A stretch of 64,000 nucleotides of DNA, taken from contig NZ_SDGY01000001.1 in the NCBI RefSeq assembly GCF_008107645.1, positions 653,630-717,629 of the forward strand, read 5' to 3'. The position numbers were made by a program, and so were the translations under genes. Positions 32,714-43,079 of this stretch are shown here, piece by piece. Every line of letters starts with the position of its first letter. Position 1 is the stretch's first letter. The notes under the pieces were generated by a model. It was not told the origin of the DNA and searched no databases. It worked only from the letters and a program-made list of their open reading frames with translations. The stretch is from Leuconostoc litchii. Lineage in GTDB: Bacteria; Bacillota; Bacilli; Lactobacillales; Lactobacillaceae.

Positions 32714-34015
32714 TTACACCTCCATCAACATATAAGCCGGATCATTTAATAACTTTTTCAAATAATTTAAAGCAGTCTGTCCGAGCATACCATCAATCAA
32801 ACGATGGTCATAAGTCAAAGACAATTTCATATTTTGACCAATAGCCAATTCTCCATCTTCATTCACAATTGGTTCTTTCAAAATTGAACCTAATCCTAAA
32901 ATCGCTACCTCTTTACCGTTAATAATCGGAGTAAACCAAGTACCACGAGCAGAGCCAAGATTAGATATAGTAATCGTACCGCCTTGCATTTGAGCTGGCT
33001 TAATTGATCCATCACGAACAGCTTCAGCAAGTGTCGTAATTTCTTCAGCAATTGTCAAAATAGATTTTTGATCTGCCCCCTTAATCACTGGTACATATAA
33101 TCCTGCTGGTGCATCAACCGCAATACCCATGTTCACTTCATCATGGTAAATAATTTCTTGTGTTTGCATATCAATACTAGCATTTAGTTCTGGGAACTTC
33201 TTGGCAACTGCTGCAAGTGCTTTGACCGCATAAGCTAAGTAGGTCAAATGAACCCCACTATCCATCAAAGCAGGTTCCTTAAAGGTCTTACGATGAGCTA
33301 CCAATTTATCAACAGTAACCGAATCAAAATTAGTAACCATTGGAATGGAAGCTTGTGACGTCATTGCTTTTGCAATTGCTTTTCGTACTGGTGCCATCGT
33401 TTGTCGCCCTTCACGTGGCAAGCTCTCTTTCTTCGTTTCATCTGAAGTAATAACCGATTGTTGTGGCATTTCCGAAGTAGACGTGCTAATCGCTGGTTGT
33501 TCTGGAATGCTTGAAGTTGGACCCTGGAAGTTTTCAACATCTGCTAACGTGACGTGTCCATGACGTCCTGTAGCCGGCACTTGCGTTAAATCAATTCCTT
33601 TTTCATACGCTAAATGACGAACTGAAGGCATCGCTAGAATACGCCCATTAGCTACCTTCACCGCTGATTCTTCTGTGTTATCTTTTTTTGTAATTTCTGC
33701 TATTCTTGTTGATTCTTGAGTAGCTACACCTGTAACGTTCTTAGTACTATTTTGTCCATCAGTTACATCATTTTCACCGTTACCATCAAATTCAATCAGT
33801 GAATCACCAACCTCAACAGTTGTCCCTTCATTGACAAATAGCTTAGTAATTTTCCCACCGTAAGGTGATAGCATCTCTTGAATTAATTTATCATTTTGAA
33901 CTTCAGCAACTGGGTCGTCGACTGCTATAGTATCACCGACTTTAACTAGCCAAGAAGTAATCTCTCCCTCTGCCATACCTTCTCCAATATCTGGCATTTT
34001 AAAAATCTCAGTCAT
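32714..34015 (-). CDS. pdhC: Dihydrolipoamide acetyltransferase (E2)
   Basis: A 433-residue E2 subunit with one lipoyl domain (residues 1-78; lipoylated Lys43 in QNDKLIQEM), a linker, a peripheral-subunit-binding domain ([15 protein letters not shown] to TLADVENF) and the catalytic domain with YDHRLIDG near the C-terminus. The single lipoyl domain is usual for Gram-positive lactic acid bacteria. The start overlaps pdhB by eight bases. The product forms the core of the pyruvate dehydrogenase complex. Confidence 0.97.
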   Translation of the reverse strand: MTEIFKMPDIGEGMAEGEITSWLVKVGDTIAVDDPVAEVQNDKLIQEMLSPYGGKITKLFVNEGTTVEVGDSLIEFDGNGENDVTDGQNSTKNVTGVATQESTRIAEITKKDNTEESAVKVANGRILAMPSVRHLAYEKGIDLTQVPATGRHGHVTLADVENFQGPTSSIPEQPAISTSTSEMPQQSVITSDETKKESLPREGRQTMAPVRKAIAKAMTSQASIPMVTNFDSVTVDKLVAHRKTFKEPALMDSGVHLTYLAYAVKALAAVAKKFPELNASIDMQTQEIIYHDEVNMGIAVDAPAGLYVPVIKGADQKSILTIAEEITTLAEAVRDGSIKPAQMQGGTITISNLGSARGTWFTPIINGKEVAILGLGSILKEPIVNEDGELAIGQNMKLSLTYDHRLIDGMLGQTALNYLKKLLNDPAYMLMEV

Positions 34016-34988
34016 AATTTACAACCTCCTTGACTTTTGCTACCACATCATCAGGTTTAATCATCCAATCATTTTCTGCCTGTCCAAATGGATAAACCGA
34101 GTCAGGAGCTGCGACACGCCCAATCGGTGCTTTCAAACTCAAAATAAATCGTTCAGAAATCTCACTCATAACAGTAGCACCAATACCAGCCATCCTTTGC
34201 GCTTCTTGCACAATGACAACACGACCTGTTTTAGTAACAGTATCACCAATCGATTGAATATCCAGCGGTGACACTGTTCGCAAATCTAAGACTTCTGCTG
34301 AAATACCATTTTTTCCCAGTTCATCAGCTGCTTTCAAAGCAACTGGTACACCACCACCATAAGAAATGATTGATACATCACTACCTTCATGTGCTACTGC
34401 GGCCTTATCTAGAGGTGTTGTATAATATCCTTCTGGTACTTCTCCTTTCAATGAACGGTATAAATGTAAATTCTCTAAAAACACAACTGGATCATTAGAT
34501 TCGATAGAGCTCAACAGTAAGCCTTTAGCATCTGCTGGATTAGCCGGCATTACAACACGAATACCAGGAATTTGTGCAACAATGCCTTCTAAATTATCAG
34601 CATGCATTTCAGGTGTTTTTGTCCCACCACCATATGGTGAACGAACAACAATTGGCATATTTCTAGTCCCATTAAATCGAAAACGATTACGCGACATTTG
34701 TCCAGCTATAGAGTCCATCACTTCAAATAAAAAACCAAAGAACTGAATTTCCATCACTGGCCGGTAATTTTGTGTAGTCAAACCAATAGCCAATCCACCT
34801 ATACCAGACTCAGCTAATGGTGTGTTGAACACACGTTCTTCACCATATTTTGCCTGAAGCCCATCTGTAGCACGGAATACACCACCGTTTTCACCAACAT
34901 CTTCACCAAAAATAATTACATCATTATCTTTTTCTAATGCCAAGTCCATGGCTTCACGGATGGCATCAATATAACTTTTTACGGTCAT
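34008..34988 (-). CDS. pdhB: Pyruvate dehydrogenase E1 beta subunit
   Basis: A 326-residue E1 beta chain. Recognisable blocks are [53 protein letters not shown] and [10 protein letters not shown]. With PdhA it forms the thiamine-diphosphate site that decarboxylates pyruvate. The ATG at 34988 begins one base after the pdhA stop and is preceded by GAGGGA; an upstream in-frame start would overlap pdhA. Confidence 0.97.
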   Translation of the reverse strand: MTVKSYIDAIREAMDLALEKDNDVIIFGEDVGENGGVFRATDGLQAKYGEERVFNTPLAESGIGGLAIGLTTQNYRPVMEIQFFGFLFEVMDSIAGQMSRNRFRFNGTRNMPIVVRSPYGGGTKTPEMHADNLEGIVAQIPGIRVVMPANPADAKGLLLSSIESNDPVVFLENLHLYRSLKGEVPEGYYTTPLDKAAVAHEGSDVSIISYGGGVPVALKAADELGKNGISAEVLDLRTVSPLDIQSIGDTVTKTGRVVIVQEAQRMAGIGATVMSEISERFILSLKAPIGRVAAPDSVYPFGQAENDWMIKPDDVVAKVKEVVNYD

Positions 34989-34989
34989 G

Positions 34990-36126
34990 TTACTTTCCCT
35001 CGCTTTCAAACTTAGCTATTTGCTCATTCATTGCTTGACCTGGGACTTCAAGTGTATTTTTGATAAAATTAGAAATTTTTTGTTTCTCAACGTTGTCAGC
35101 AATTTTAATTTGCTCATCAATAAGTGCATTCACTTCTGTAACATACTCATCTTCTTTTTCTTCGTTCCAAATACCTTGGTCTTGTAATAGTTTACGCATT
35201 CGAAGAAGTGGTTCTTTCTTCCACCATCCATCAATATCATCTTTAGTTCGATAACGCAATGGATCATCACCAGCCGTTGAGTGCGGTTCTAAACGATTTG
35301 TTAATGTTTCAATTAACACAGGTCCGTGGCCACTAGCAGCCCATGATCTTGCTTCTTTAGAAGCTAAATAAACAGCAATTGGATCATTGCCATCCACAAC
35401 AAGACTAGGTAAGCCAGCAGCCCAACCTTTCGCGGCTAAATGTGAAGCTACTGTTTGTAATGAACGTGGTGTAGAAATTGCATAACCATTGTTTTGTACG
35501 AAGAATACTGCATTTGCCTTATAAGCACCGGCAAAGTTCATTCCTTCATAAAAATCCCCTTGTGATGTTCCACCATCACCAGTATAAGCATAGGCGACTG
35601 CGTTTTTTTGGCGTTTTTTAAGACCTAGAGCAATTCCTGCGGCTTCCACGTATTGTGCCCCGATGATAATTTGTGGCATCCAAGAATTAACCGGATTGCC
35701 ATCTTCAGTAGTAAATACGTTGCCTAGTACATGTCCACGTGACCATAAAATAGCTTTCCATATTGGCCATCCCTTTACAATAATCTGTGGGATATCACGA
35801 TAACCTGGCATTAACCAATCGTCATCATTAAAAGCATACGAAGAAGCCATTTGTGAAGCTTCTTGACCAGCTGTTGGTGCGAAGAAACCAAACCGTCCTT
35901 GCTTTGCTAGTTTTGTAGAACGAATGTCTAATTGGCGACTCAATATCATGCGCTTAATAATGTTAACCAGATCATCGTCAGATAATTCTGCGCGCTTAAA
36001 CGCTTCCTTATCAATAATTTTTCCTTCATTGTCCAAAACTTTCAATGTTGGAAAATGCTCATCTTGTTCTGCCAATTGGTATTTAAAGTCAAGCACTTGC
36101 TTATTTGTTGTTGTTATATCAACCAT
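34990..36126 (-). CDS. pdhA: Pyruvate dehydrogenase E1 alpha subunit
   Basis: A 378-residue E1 alpha chain. The ThDP motif is [21 protein letters not shown], followed by [14 protein letters not shown] and the phosphorylation-loop region [17 protein letters not shown]. It decarboxylates pyruvate and loads the lipoyl group of E2. It overlaps lplA by eight bases, so lipoate attachment and the enzyme complex are made together. Respiration with menaquinone would allow NADH from this complex to be reoxidised. Confidence 0.97.
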   Translation of the reverse strand: MVDITTTNKQVLDFKYQLAEQDEHFPTLKVLDNEGKIIDKEAFKRAELSDDDLVNIIKRMILSRQLDIRSTKLAKQGRFGFFAPTAGQEASQMASSYAFNDDDWLMPGYRDIPQIIVKGWPIWKAILWSRGHVLGNVFTTEDGNPVNSWMPQIIIGAQYVEAAGIALGLKKRQKNAVAYAYTGDGGTSQGDFYEGMNFAGAYKANAVFFVQNNGYAISTPRSLQTVASHLAAKGWAAGLPSLVVDGNDPIAVYLASKEARSWAASGHGPVLIETLTNRLEPHSTAGDDPLRYRTKDDIDGWWKKEPLLRMRKLLQDQGIWNEEKEDEYVTEVNALIDEQIKIADNVEKQKISNFIKNTLEVPGQAMNEQIAKFESEGK

Positions 36127-37129
36127 TTGTTACAACCTCATCTTTCTGAAAGAATGTTTCTAGTAATTCATCATTTGTAACGCTACCAAAATATTGACCC
36201 TCTTTGTTTTTATCAAGCACTTCCGCAACTGCCTCACGAGTGAATGGAATACCAATTAATTGTGATTTCATTTCACGCCAATCTCTGACACCTAAGAAGT
36301 CTCCCGTAAAGTTAATGTCTGTAATGTGGCCACTATCAACGTCCATTTGTACATCAATTGCACCGCCGCTATATTTTGCATGATTATTGTACATAAATTG
36401 TGGGCTTTTACCATAGTTCCATGACCATTGTGAAAATTTTTCATCTCGTAATTTCAATATTGAGTTTTTTTGTGCATCAGTTAACTTATATTCTGAGTCC
36501 CTTCCTTCATCGGTTAGATAGTACTTTAATTGTTCAATAAATTTATCAAGTGTTAGCCCTACAGGGGCGTAGTCTTTGATGTTACCTACACGAGACCGAA
36601 CTGACTTGGCCGCTTTCGAGATGAACTTTTCATCAGCCACGTTTAGAGAACGTACCATAGCATCCACATCTGTATCCCATAATAAAGTACCGTGATGCAT
36701 CAAATAACCACCAGCATACCGTTGGGCATTACCAGAAACTTTCTTACCATCAATTTCCAAGTCATTACGACCTGAAATATCGACATGGATACCAAGAGAC
36801 TCTAAGGCATCTGCCATTGGCTTTACAAACTGATGAAAATCGACGCTAGCGCTCGTAGCAACTGGTACAAAAAATGTAAAACATATATTACCTAAATCAT
36901 GATAAACTGCTCCACCCCCAGAAACTCGTCTAACAACTTGAACATTTTGTTCAGTAATATATTCTGGATTGACCTCCGCAAAGGTATTTTGATTTTCACC
37001 GATAATAACAGCCTTTTTATTCTGCCATAATGAAAATACAGGTTTCTCTGGTTTCAAATTTTTTAACAGCCACGCATCCATCGCAATATTAGTATAAGCA
37101 TCTTGATTAAAATAATTAATAAATTGCAT
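36119..37129 (-). CDS. lplA: Lipoate-protein ligase
   Basis: A 336-residue lipoate-protein ligase A. QVVRRVSGGGAVYHDLGNICFTF is the lipoyl-AMP binding region, followed by GRNDLEIDGKKVSGNAQRY with the catalytic Lys, and an accessory C-terminal domain from about residue 245. It attaches scavenged lipoate to the E2 lysine. First gene of the pdh operon, with GAGGAG upstream and a cre site in its leader. Confidence 0.95.
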   Translation of the reverse strand: MQFINYFNQDAYTNIAMDAWLLKNLKPEKPVFSLWQNKKAVIIGENQNTFAEVNPEYITEQNVQVVRRVSGGGAVYHDLGNICFTFFVPVATSASVDFHQFVKPMADALESLGIHVDISGRNDLEIDGKKVSGNAQRYAGGYLMHHGTLLWDTDVDAMVRSLNVADEKFISKAAKSVRSRVGNIKDYAPVGLTLDKFIEQLKYYLTDEGRDSEYKLTDAQKNSILKLRDEKFSQWSWNYGKSPQFMYNNHAKYSGGAIDVQMDVDSGHITDINFTGDFLGVRDWREMKSQLIGIPFTREAVAEVLDKNKEGQYFGSVTNDELLETFFQKDEVVTNG

Positions 37130-37145
37130 ATCATCAGCTCCTCTT

Positions 37146-37177
37146 TGTAAACGCTTACATGTTACAACTTTATTGTA
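37146..37177 (-). promoter_or_regulatory. pdh operon promoter -10 and cre site
   Basis: On the minus strand TACAAT (37172-37177) precedes TGTAAACGCTTACA (37146-37159), a perfect 14-base palindrome matching the CcpA cre consensus. Its place just after the start site predicts repression by CcpA when preferred sugars are present. Confidence 0.8.
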
Positions 37178-37191
37178 CCACTTGTTTACAC

Positions 37192-37216
37192 AAAAAAAGA
37201 ACCCTTACGAGTCCTT
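37192..37216 (-). terminator. Terminator of murE
   Basis: On the minus strand GGACTC, a GTAA loop and GGGTTC (two G-U pairs) are followed by TTTTTTT. The murE stop codon TAA lies in the loop. Confidence 0.8.
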
Positions 37217-38677
37217 TAGTTCCTCTTTAACTTGTTTTACTACAGCATAATCACCAATATATGGTACATCGACGCCGTTTACTTTTTGATAAGGATCTTC
37301 ACCTTTTCCTGCAACAATAACAATATCATTTTCATTAGCCATAGTTATCGCCTCGTGAATAGCTTTAATACGATCCATTTCAAAGTGAATTTCTAGCTTG
37401 TCATTGTTAATATGCTCTGCTATTTGATGAGCGATAGCTAGTGGATCTTCAAATTGTGGATCATCAGCAGTTAAATAAACCACATCAGCCAAGTCACTCA
37501 CTACATGGCCAAAATCAGCACGTCGTGAAACACCTTTGTTTCCTGGTGAACCAACTACAACAAGTACTCGTCCATTTGGATATTGAGACTGCGCAAAACT
37601 AAGTAAGGCACGCATCGAAACATAGTTGTGCGCATAGTCAACAAATGCCACACCATGTCCAGAAATAGGCAAACTCAGCATACGCCCTGGAATAAAGACC
37701 TCATCTAAGCCTTTAACCATAGCAGCATGTTGAACACCAGCAAAAGAAACCATCATCATTGCTGCAATTGCATTAGATTCATTAAAATCTCCTGGTACAT
37801 TTAAGCGGTATGAACCTAACATTTCTTTAAATGAACTATGGACAACTGTAAACCTACTTTCATGGATTGCACTTTCTTGAGACGTAAACATCTGACGATC
37901 GTATGTATACACATTTCCGTGCGTTTGTTTGGCGTAAGTATATATTTGGTCATAATGATCTGTTTCAGTGTTAATAATGACCTCATCTGAATGATCAAAT
38001 AACATTAATTTATGTGCAAGATAGTCTTCAAAATTTGGATGTTCATTTGGACCTATATGATCCGGAGAAATATTCAAGAATGCACCAACGTTATATCGTA
38101 AACCATACACACGATTCTTGAGGTACGCTTGTGAACTAACTTCCATTACAAGATGTGTCATACCATTATCAACAACCTGACGCATATCTTTAAATAGCTC
38201 ATATGATTCTGGCGTTGTTAAATCAGATTTCTTTTTATCGGCTGCATTGGGTCCGGTAATACGATCTACAGTCGAAAATAGTGCTGTATGATTACTTGTT
38301 GCTTCCTTAAGCATTGTATAAGCAAAATAAGCAGCAGTTGTTTTACCTTTTGTTCCTGTAAATGCACCTATCCATAATTGGTTTTGTGGGTAGTCAAAAA
38401 ATACCATTGACAATAACGACAAAGCCTTTTGTACATTCGTTACTCGCCATTGTGGTAAATCAACGTCAATAAGTTGCTCAGTAATTAATCCTGTAATGCC
38501 CTTTGCATCATCAAGATATTCTTTTTTGAAAGCACCTTTAATAACAAATAATGTATTTTCTTGCACTTTTCGTGTGTCATAATGCAAAAAATCAAATGTT
38601 AACTCAACTGCTGGTGTATCTAATAATAAATCGTGACTCGTTAGTATGTTTTGAATTGTTTCAGTTGTTAATCTCAT
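37205..38677 (-). CDS. murE: UDP-N-acetylmuramoyl-tripeptide synthetase MurE (L-lysine type)
   Basis: A 490-residue Mur ligase that adds the third peptide residue to UDP-MurNAc-dipeptide. The ATP site GAFTGTKGKTT (GTKGKTT at 108-114), TTPESYEL, VMEVSSQAY and NISPDHIGPNEH are clear. The specificity region reads DDPQFEDP rather than DNPR, which favours L-lysine over meso-diaminopimelate, as expected for Leuconostoc-type walls. It is transcribed alone. Confidence 0.94.
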   Translation of the reverse strand: MRLTTETIQNILTSHDLLLDTPAVELTFDFLHYDTRKVQENTLFVIKGAFKKEYLDDAKGITGLITEQLIDVDLPQWRVTNVQKALSLLSMVFFDYPQNQLWIGAFTGTKGKTTAAYFAYTMLKEATSNHTALFSTVDRITGPNAADKKKSDLTTPESYELFKDMRQVVDNGMTHLVMEVSSQAYLKNRVYGLRYNVGAFLNISPDHIGPNEHPNFEDYLAHKLMLFDHSDEVIINTETDHYDQIYTYAKQTHGNVYTYDRQMFTSQESAIHESRFTVVHSSFKEMLGSYRLNVPGDFNESNAIAAMMMVSFAGVQHAAMVKGLDEVFIPGRMLSLPISGHGVAFVDYAHNYVSMRALLSFAQSQYPNGRVLVVVGSPGNKGVSRRADFGHVVSDLADVVYLTADDPQFEDPLAIAHQIAEHINNDKLEIHFEMDRIKAIHEAITMANENDIVIVAGKGEDPYQKVNGVDVPYIGDYAVVKQVKEELKDS

Positions 38678-38740
38678 ATCTTCATTATACTAAAAAAGCA
38701 ATGCAATGACTCACAAAGCTTTAATTATTTTTATTCATGT

Positions 38741-39829
38741 TTATTTTCGTGAAGCCGCCATGTCAGCACTAGCAATAGCGTTATCACGGTAAATATGCTT
38801 ATCATCAGCAACAGCTGCATAGACTTTTGTAAGTTCTCTGGTTAATATTTCTCGAACTTCAGCTGTAGTATGTGTATCCATTAACATTTGGCGTAATGAA
38901 GAAGCATGCGCAAAGCCTCGCAAGTAGATTTTAAAATACCGTTTAAGTGCTTCAAAATGCTTTTTTGTACCATCTTCACTAACTTCATCAAATAAATCCA
39001 ATTGTAATTTTAATAAAGCAATTGATTCTTCAAGTGTGTGTTGGTTAGGTTGTTCTTCAAATGCGTATGGATTTTCAAAAATACCCCGACCAATCATAAT
39101 CCCATCAATACCAGGATGCTCTTGTGCAAGCTTCAATCCTTCAACTCGTGTTTTAATATCACCATTAATTTGAATTAAAGTATTTGGTGCTATTTCATCG
39201 CGCATCGCTAATATTTCGTCAATAAATTCATAATGAGCTGGTGCCTTAGACATTTCTTTACGTGATCTTAAATGTACAGTCAAAACTGCCACATTGTGGC
39301 GTAAAACAATGGGTAACCATTCTCTAAATTCTTCTGGCTTATAAAAGCCCAAACGCGTTTTTACAGAGACAGGCAAGTTGCCTGTCTGGGCAGCAATAAT
39401 AATTTCTTCAGCTAATTCAGGATGTCGAATTAAATCCGAACCTGAACTATTTTTAATGACGGTACCATCTGGACATCCCATATTAATATCAACAGCACGA
39501 TAACCCATTTCAGATAAAATTTTTATTGCTCCAGCAATCTCATTAGGCCGCGAACCCCAAATTTGAGCCACTGGCTGTTCTTCCTCTTTAGCAACCGCCA
39601 AACGTCCTTGAACAGAAAACCTAGCTTTTGGATGTACCATCGAACTTGCATTTGTAAACTCAGTGTAATAAATATCTGGTGCCGATGCTTTAGCGACAAC
39701 GCGCCTAAAAATTGTGTCCGTTACAGCCTCCATTGGTGCCATACTAAAAAAAGGTTGCGTTGTCTTATGATTAGCTTGGACTTTTTCAACAACTTCGTCC
39801 CAAAACGTATTTTGCTTTAATTCTGACAT
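38741..39829 (-). CDS. dusB: tRNA-dihydrouridine synthase
   Basis: A 362-residue FMN enzyme that reduces uridine in tRNA D-loops. SMAPMEAVTDTIFRRV at the start, VDINMGCPDGTVIKNSSGSDL (catalytic Cys in GCPDGT), LTVHLRSRKEMSKA and GIMIGRGIFENPYAF are the Dus landmarks. The N- and C-terminal extensions and the GCPDGT variant (usually GCPxxK) separate it somewhat from standard DusB, so the exact Dus class is open. GAGG lies 7 bases before the ATG. Confidence 0.88.
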   Translation of the reverse strand: MSELKQNTFWDEVVEKVQANHKTTQPFFSMAPMEAVTDTIFRRVVAKASAPDIYYTEFTNASSMVHPKARFSVQGRLAVAKEEEQPVAQIWGSRPNEIAGAIKILSEMGYRAVDINMGCPDGTVIKNSSGSDLIRHPELAEEIIIAAQTGNLPVSVKTRLGFYKPEEFREWLPIVLRHNVAVLTVHLRSRKEMSKAPAHYEFIDEILAMRDEIAPNTLIQINGDIKTRVEGLKLAQEHPGIDGIMIGRGIFENPYAFEEQPNQHTLEESIALLKLQLDLFDEVSEDGTKKHFEALKRYFKIYLRGFAHASSLRQMLMDTHTTAEVREILTRELTKVYAAVADDKHIYRDNAIASADMAASRK

Positions 39830-39858
39830 TATTTTGCCTCATAAAATTCTATATTCAT

Positions 39859-39898
39859 AAAAAATATCTCTCACATTTTAACATGAGACAGATATTTT
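39859..39898 (-). terminator. Terminator of folC
   Basis: On the minus strand AAATATCT-TCTCA and TGTGA-AGATATTTTTT form a long stem with one mismatch, about 60 bases after folC. Confidence 0.75.
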
Positions 39899-39958
39899 CA
39901 CAAAGAATTGATACTGATATATACATATATTGACATCAAATCATTAAAAATATAAAAA

Positions 39959-41284
39959 TCAGATACCACCCTCCTTATGAATGGCACTCAACGTGTAGAA
40001 CGATCCAGTAACAACAATCAGCGCTTGTGATGACTCACGTACTCGCATAGCAAGTGATACGGCAGCTGAAGCATCGTTAGCAATTTCAACATCAACGCTT
40101 GGATAATTAGATAAAATATCAGTTGCTAATTCATCAGCCGACAGTGCACGCGTTTTATTGTTCGGCGTAACCGTTATCACGCGTTGAACAAAGGGCACAA
40201 TTTCATCAAGCATTTCATGATAATCTTTATCTTTCAGCACACCCAAAACTAGAGTTGGTTTGATTTTCAAATGCCATGAATTTAGAGCAGAAACAAGCGC
40301 CTGAATGCCGTCTACATTATGAGCAGCATCAAATAAAATATTTTTATCAGGATGATAGTTCATACGACCTAACATTTTTACATTAGCAATGCCATTGCGT
40401 GTTTTTTCTCGGTCAAATTGATAGCCTTTTTCAATTAACGCAGCTTTAATTTTTAGAACAATACTAAAATTGTGCACTTGAAAAGCACCAGCCATACTCA
40501 AAAAATAACCACTTTCACCATTGATAATTAAATCTAAACCAGATGGTGTCGTATTAGAAATTATAATTTTATCCTGATCATGCTCAAACCATCGAGCACC
40601 TACAGCACTAGTACGTGCTTGTAATATTTTTTTTGCTTCAATATCTTGCCCAGCATAATCAATGACCCAGGTTCCCGGTTTGATTATTGCAGCCTTATTT
40701 TCAGCAATTTCTGAGATGTTATGTCCCAATAAATTTTGATGATCAATACTTATTTTTGTAAAAACAGTCAGCATGGGTGACTCAATCGCATTGGTAGCGT
40801 CCCATAAGCCACCTAAACCTGTTTCAAAAATAACCAAATCAACTTTTTTATCAACAAAGGCAAGTAAAGAAATTATTGTAAAATACTCAAAATAAGATAA
40901 ATAGTACGGAGGCACATCATGCTGCTTAAAAAGAGTCGCTACTTGATCGTAATATTTGAGAAAATCGCTTTTTGAAATCATATCACCATTAATACGAATT
41001 TGCTCGCGATCATCCATAATAAAAGGACTAGAAAAATGGCCATAGGTATATCCATTAGCCTTTAAAATAGCGCCCAACATAGTGCCTGTAGACCCTTTAC
41101 CATTTGTACCAGCAACATGAATAATTTTCAATGATTGATCAGGATGACCAAGCCACATTAATACTTCTTTTAACACTGCGACTCGCCCTTCATCAAGAAG
41201 ACGCCAAGTATTATCCAAACTCTTTAGAACTGTTCTATAGCGTGCTGAGGCCTTTAACTCAGTTTTATTCATTTTTTTATCCAC
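39959..41284 (-). CDS. folC: Folylpolyglutamate synthase / dihydrofolate synthase
   Basis: A 441-residue Mur-ligase-like enzyme that adds glutamate to folates. The P-loop is IHVAGTNGKGSTG (GTNGKGST at 59-66), with YGHFSSPFI, FETGLGGLWDATN (carboxyphosphate region) and LFDAAHNVDG. The GTG at 41284 is accepted because GGAGA lies upstream; the nearby ATG four codons later is an alternative. It stands alone between two transcription units. Confidence 0.93.
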   Translation of the reverse strand: MDKKMNKTELKASARYRTVLKSLDNTWRLLDEGRVAVLKEVLMWLGHPDQSLKIIHVAGTNGKGSTGTMLGAILKANGYTYGHFSSPFIMDDREQIRINGDMISKSDFLKYYDQVATLFKQHDVPPYYLSYFEYFTIISLLAFVDKKVDLVIFETGLGGLWDATNAIESPMLTVFTKISIDHQNLLGHNISEIAENKAAIIKPGTWVIDYAGQDIEAKKILQARTSAVGARWFEHDQDKIIISNTTPSGLDLIINGESGYFLSMAGAFQVHNFSIVLKIKAALIEKGYQFDREKTRNGIANVKMLGRMNYHPDKNILFDAAHNVDGIQALVSALNSWHLKIKPTLVLGVLKDKDYHEMLDEIVPFVQRVITVTPNNKTRALSADELATDILSNYPSVDVEIANDASAAVSLAMRVRESSQALIVVTGSFYTLSAIHKEGGI

Positions 41285-41342
41285 AAGCAGTCTCCAAAAA
41301 AATATTATACATGTTATTTTAGCATAACCTATATAAAGTAGT

Positions 41343-42632
41343 TTATTTAAAAATTTTTCTCAGCGGAATACCATCTAATACATTATCAAATTCAACACCA
41401 AGTAATTTAGCCATAGTTGGTGCTTCATCGACTAATTGAGCATCTTCAATTATGCCATGAGCAATATCAGGCCCTGCCATAACCAATGTCGTTTGATATC
41501 CTTTTTTATCCGGACGGAATCCATGAACCGCTTTATAGCGATCACTTTGTCCCAATTCTTTATCATTAGTCGGCTCAACGATAGCAGGACGATTTATTTC
41601 ATCCGTAAAGAAAAAGCCATTCTGTGCTTCCACCATAAAGTCTGCATCAGGATTAATGTGCCACTTAATAATATTCGCTGAGGTATAAATTTTTTCAATA
41701 CCCGGTACTTTTTTTAGGGCTTCATATACATCATTTTTTAACGACATATCATTAATGTAAATATAGGTTGAACCGTCAGTGGTTTTGGCCAAGACACGCC
41801 AACTATTATCAATTAGACCTTTATCGTTAACCGTTAACCAGCCATTGACAGCAAATAATTGATTTAAATGAATCATATTTTCAACATCAATTTGAAAGTG
41901 ATCCCCTAGAACAACAAAATTAGTTTTATCAAAAATACCAGCTTCTTTTGTAGCTTTTATTAGCTCACCTAAGTTAGCATCCAATCGCTGTAATGCTTCG
42001 TAAGCTTCTTTAGAATGAACACCATACTTATGGCGATGAGCATCCATATCAACTAAATGAATTGCTGTCATATCAGGTTTTTTACGTTTAATTGTATCAG
42101 CAGCAGCTTTGGTAATGAATTGATCAAGCGCCGGTTGCTTGATTCCTTGACGATATTTACCAAACTTTCTATTCATATCAAAAAGAAAATAAGGCGTACT
42201 AGCATTAAACGACACAAAATATTGATTGGTCCAAATACGATTAGGAAAAATTTCAGCAATGTTCCATGTTATCGGTGCTTTTGCTGAAACAGGCCATAGG
42301 AAAGCCGCTGTTTTCAGTCCTTTTTCATGTGCTAAATCGAATAACGTTGGTGTTTTAATATCCTGTGCATACCAAAACCAATCAGGGGAATCACCACGTT
42401 CTGGCTGTATCTTTGTATTATTAACAATGCCATGCTTAGCCGGATAAACGCCAGTAATAATTGTTGCATGTGAAGGATAAGTTAATGTTGGATAAATCCC
42501 CTCAACTTTTTTTACATGCGTACCACGTTCAATTAGTTTTGCAACATTCGGCATCAAATCAATATGTTCAGCAATATCTTCAGCACCCATTGCATCAAAA
42601 GATATAATCACTAATGGATTTTTAATGGTCAT
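41343..42632 (-). CDS. Alkaline phosphatase family protein (nucleotide pyrophosphatase/phosphodiesterase type)
   Basis: A 429-residue enzyme of the NPP branch of the alkaline phosphatase superfamily. The N-terminal ISFDAMG (metal Asp13) and the nucleophile block YPTLTYPSHATIITG (Thr51) are intact, followed by VDMDAHRHKYG and LGDHFQ metal ligands and a late VHGFRPDKK histidine. It has no signal peptide, unlike many NPP enzymes, so it should act in the cytoplasm. Substrate is unknown; nucleotide or other phosphodiesters are likely. Confidence 0.88.
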   Translation of the reverse strand: MTIKNPLVIISFDAMGAEDIAEHIDLMPNVAKLIERGTHVKKVEGIYPTLTYPSHATIITGVYPAKHGIVNNTKIQPERGDSPDWFWYAQDIKTPTLFDLAHEKGLKTAAFLWPVSAKAPITWNIAEIFPNRIWTNQYFVSFNASTPYFLFDMNRKFGKYRQGIKQPALDQFITKAAADTIKRKKPDMTAIHLVDMDAHRHKYGVHSKEAYEALQRLDANLGELIKATKEAGIFDKTNFVVLGDHFQIDVENMIHLNQLFAVNGWLTVNDKGLIDNSWRVLAKTTDGSTYIYINDMSLKNDVYEALKKVPGIEKIYTSANIIKWHINPDADFMVEAQNGFFFTDEINRPAIVEPTNDKELGQSDRYKAVHGFRPDKKGYQTTLVMAGPDIAHGIIEDAQLVDEAPTMAKLLGVEFDNVLDGIPLRKIFK

Positions 42633-42674
42633 AATTTCTTCTTCCTCGTGTCAATTAAGCGATTAGCTTTTTAT

Positions 42675-42704
42675 ATTGTAGCACTTAAACTATAGGCGTT
42701 TCAA
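42675..42704 (-). promoter_or_regulatory. Promoter of the NPP-type gene
   Basis: On the minus strand TTGAAA (42699-42704) and TACAAT (42675-42680) are 18 bases apart. Confidence 0.65.
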
Positions 42705-42807
42705 AAGATAATTATACTACTTAACGATGAATAGTTTAAAATTCAAATAACTATATATTATTATAATTAAATACATAAAATAACGTCATACCAAATTGGA
42801 GCGTCAT

Positions 42808-42975
42808 ATGCCTGCATTTTTCATTATTATATTTTTAGTACTTTTATTATTTATATATTTAGCCTTTCGGCTGAATGATTTACACTTACTCTTTTTTGTT
42901 TGTACCGTTTTACTAATCGAAATTGGATTTGTAATATGTACATATTTATTAGTTAAGGCACCCATAAATACCTAA
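42808..42975 (+). CDS. Small two-helix membrane protein, 55 residues
   Basis: A short reading frame with GGAG six bases before its ATG and a TATAAT at 42762-42767. The product is almost wholly hydrophobic: helix one (about residues 3-20, FFIIIFLVLLLFIYLAF), a short RLND turn, helix two (about 26-49) and a short basic end. No family is recognised. It lies alone between divergent and convergent neighbours and ends before a terminator-like stem. Codon choice is AT-rich but ordinary for the region. Confidence 0.6.
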   Translation: MPAFFIIIFLVLLLFIYLAFRLNDLHLLFFVCTVLLIEIGFVICTYLLVKAPINT

Positions 42976-43012
42976 CAAAAAATGTATAAACAGTTTCAAT
43001 TTTCTGAACAAC

Positions 43013-43065
43013 TAAAACACCCCGAAAAGTAAGTTTCTAATGCCTTTATTTTTAGGGTGTTTTAA
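43013..43065. terminator. Possible bidirectional terminator
   Basis: TAAAACACCC and GGGTGTTTTA pair around a loop of about 32 bases; both flanks are T-rich on the respective strands. It separates the 55-residue gene from the convergent yhaM. Confidence 0.5.
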
Positions 43066-43079
43066 TTCGTTTAAAATAC

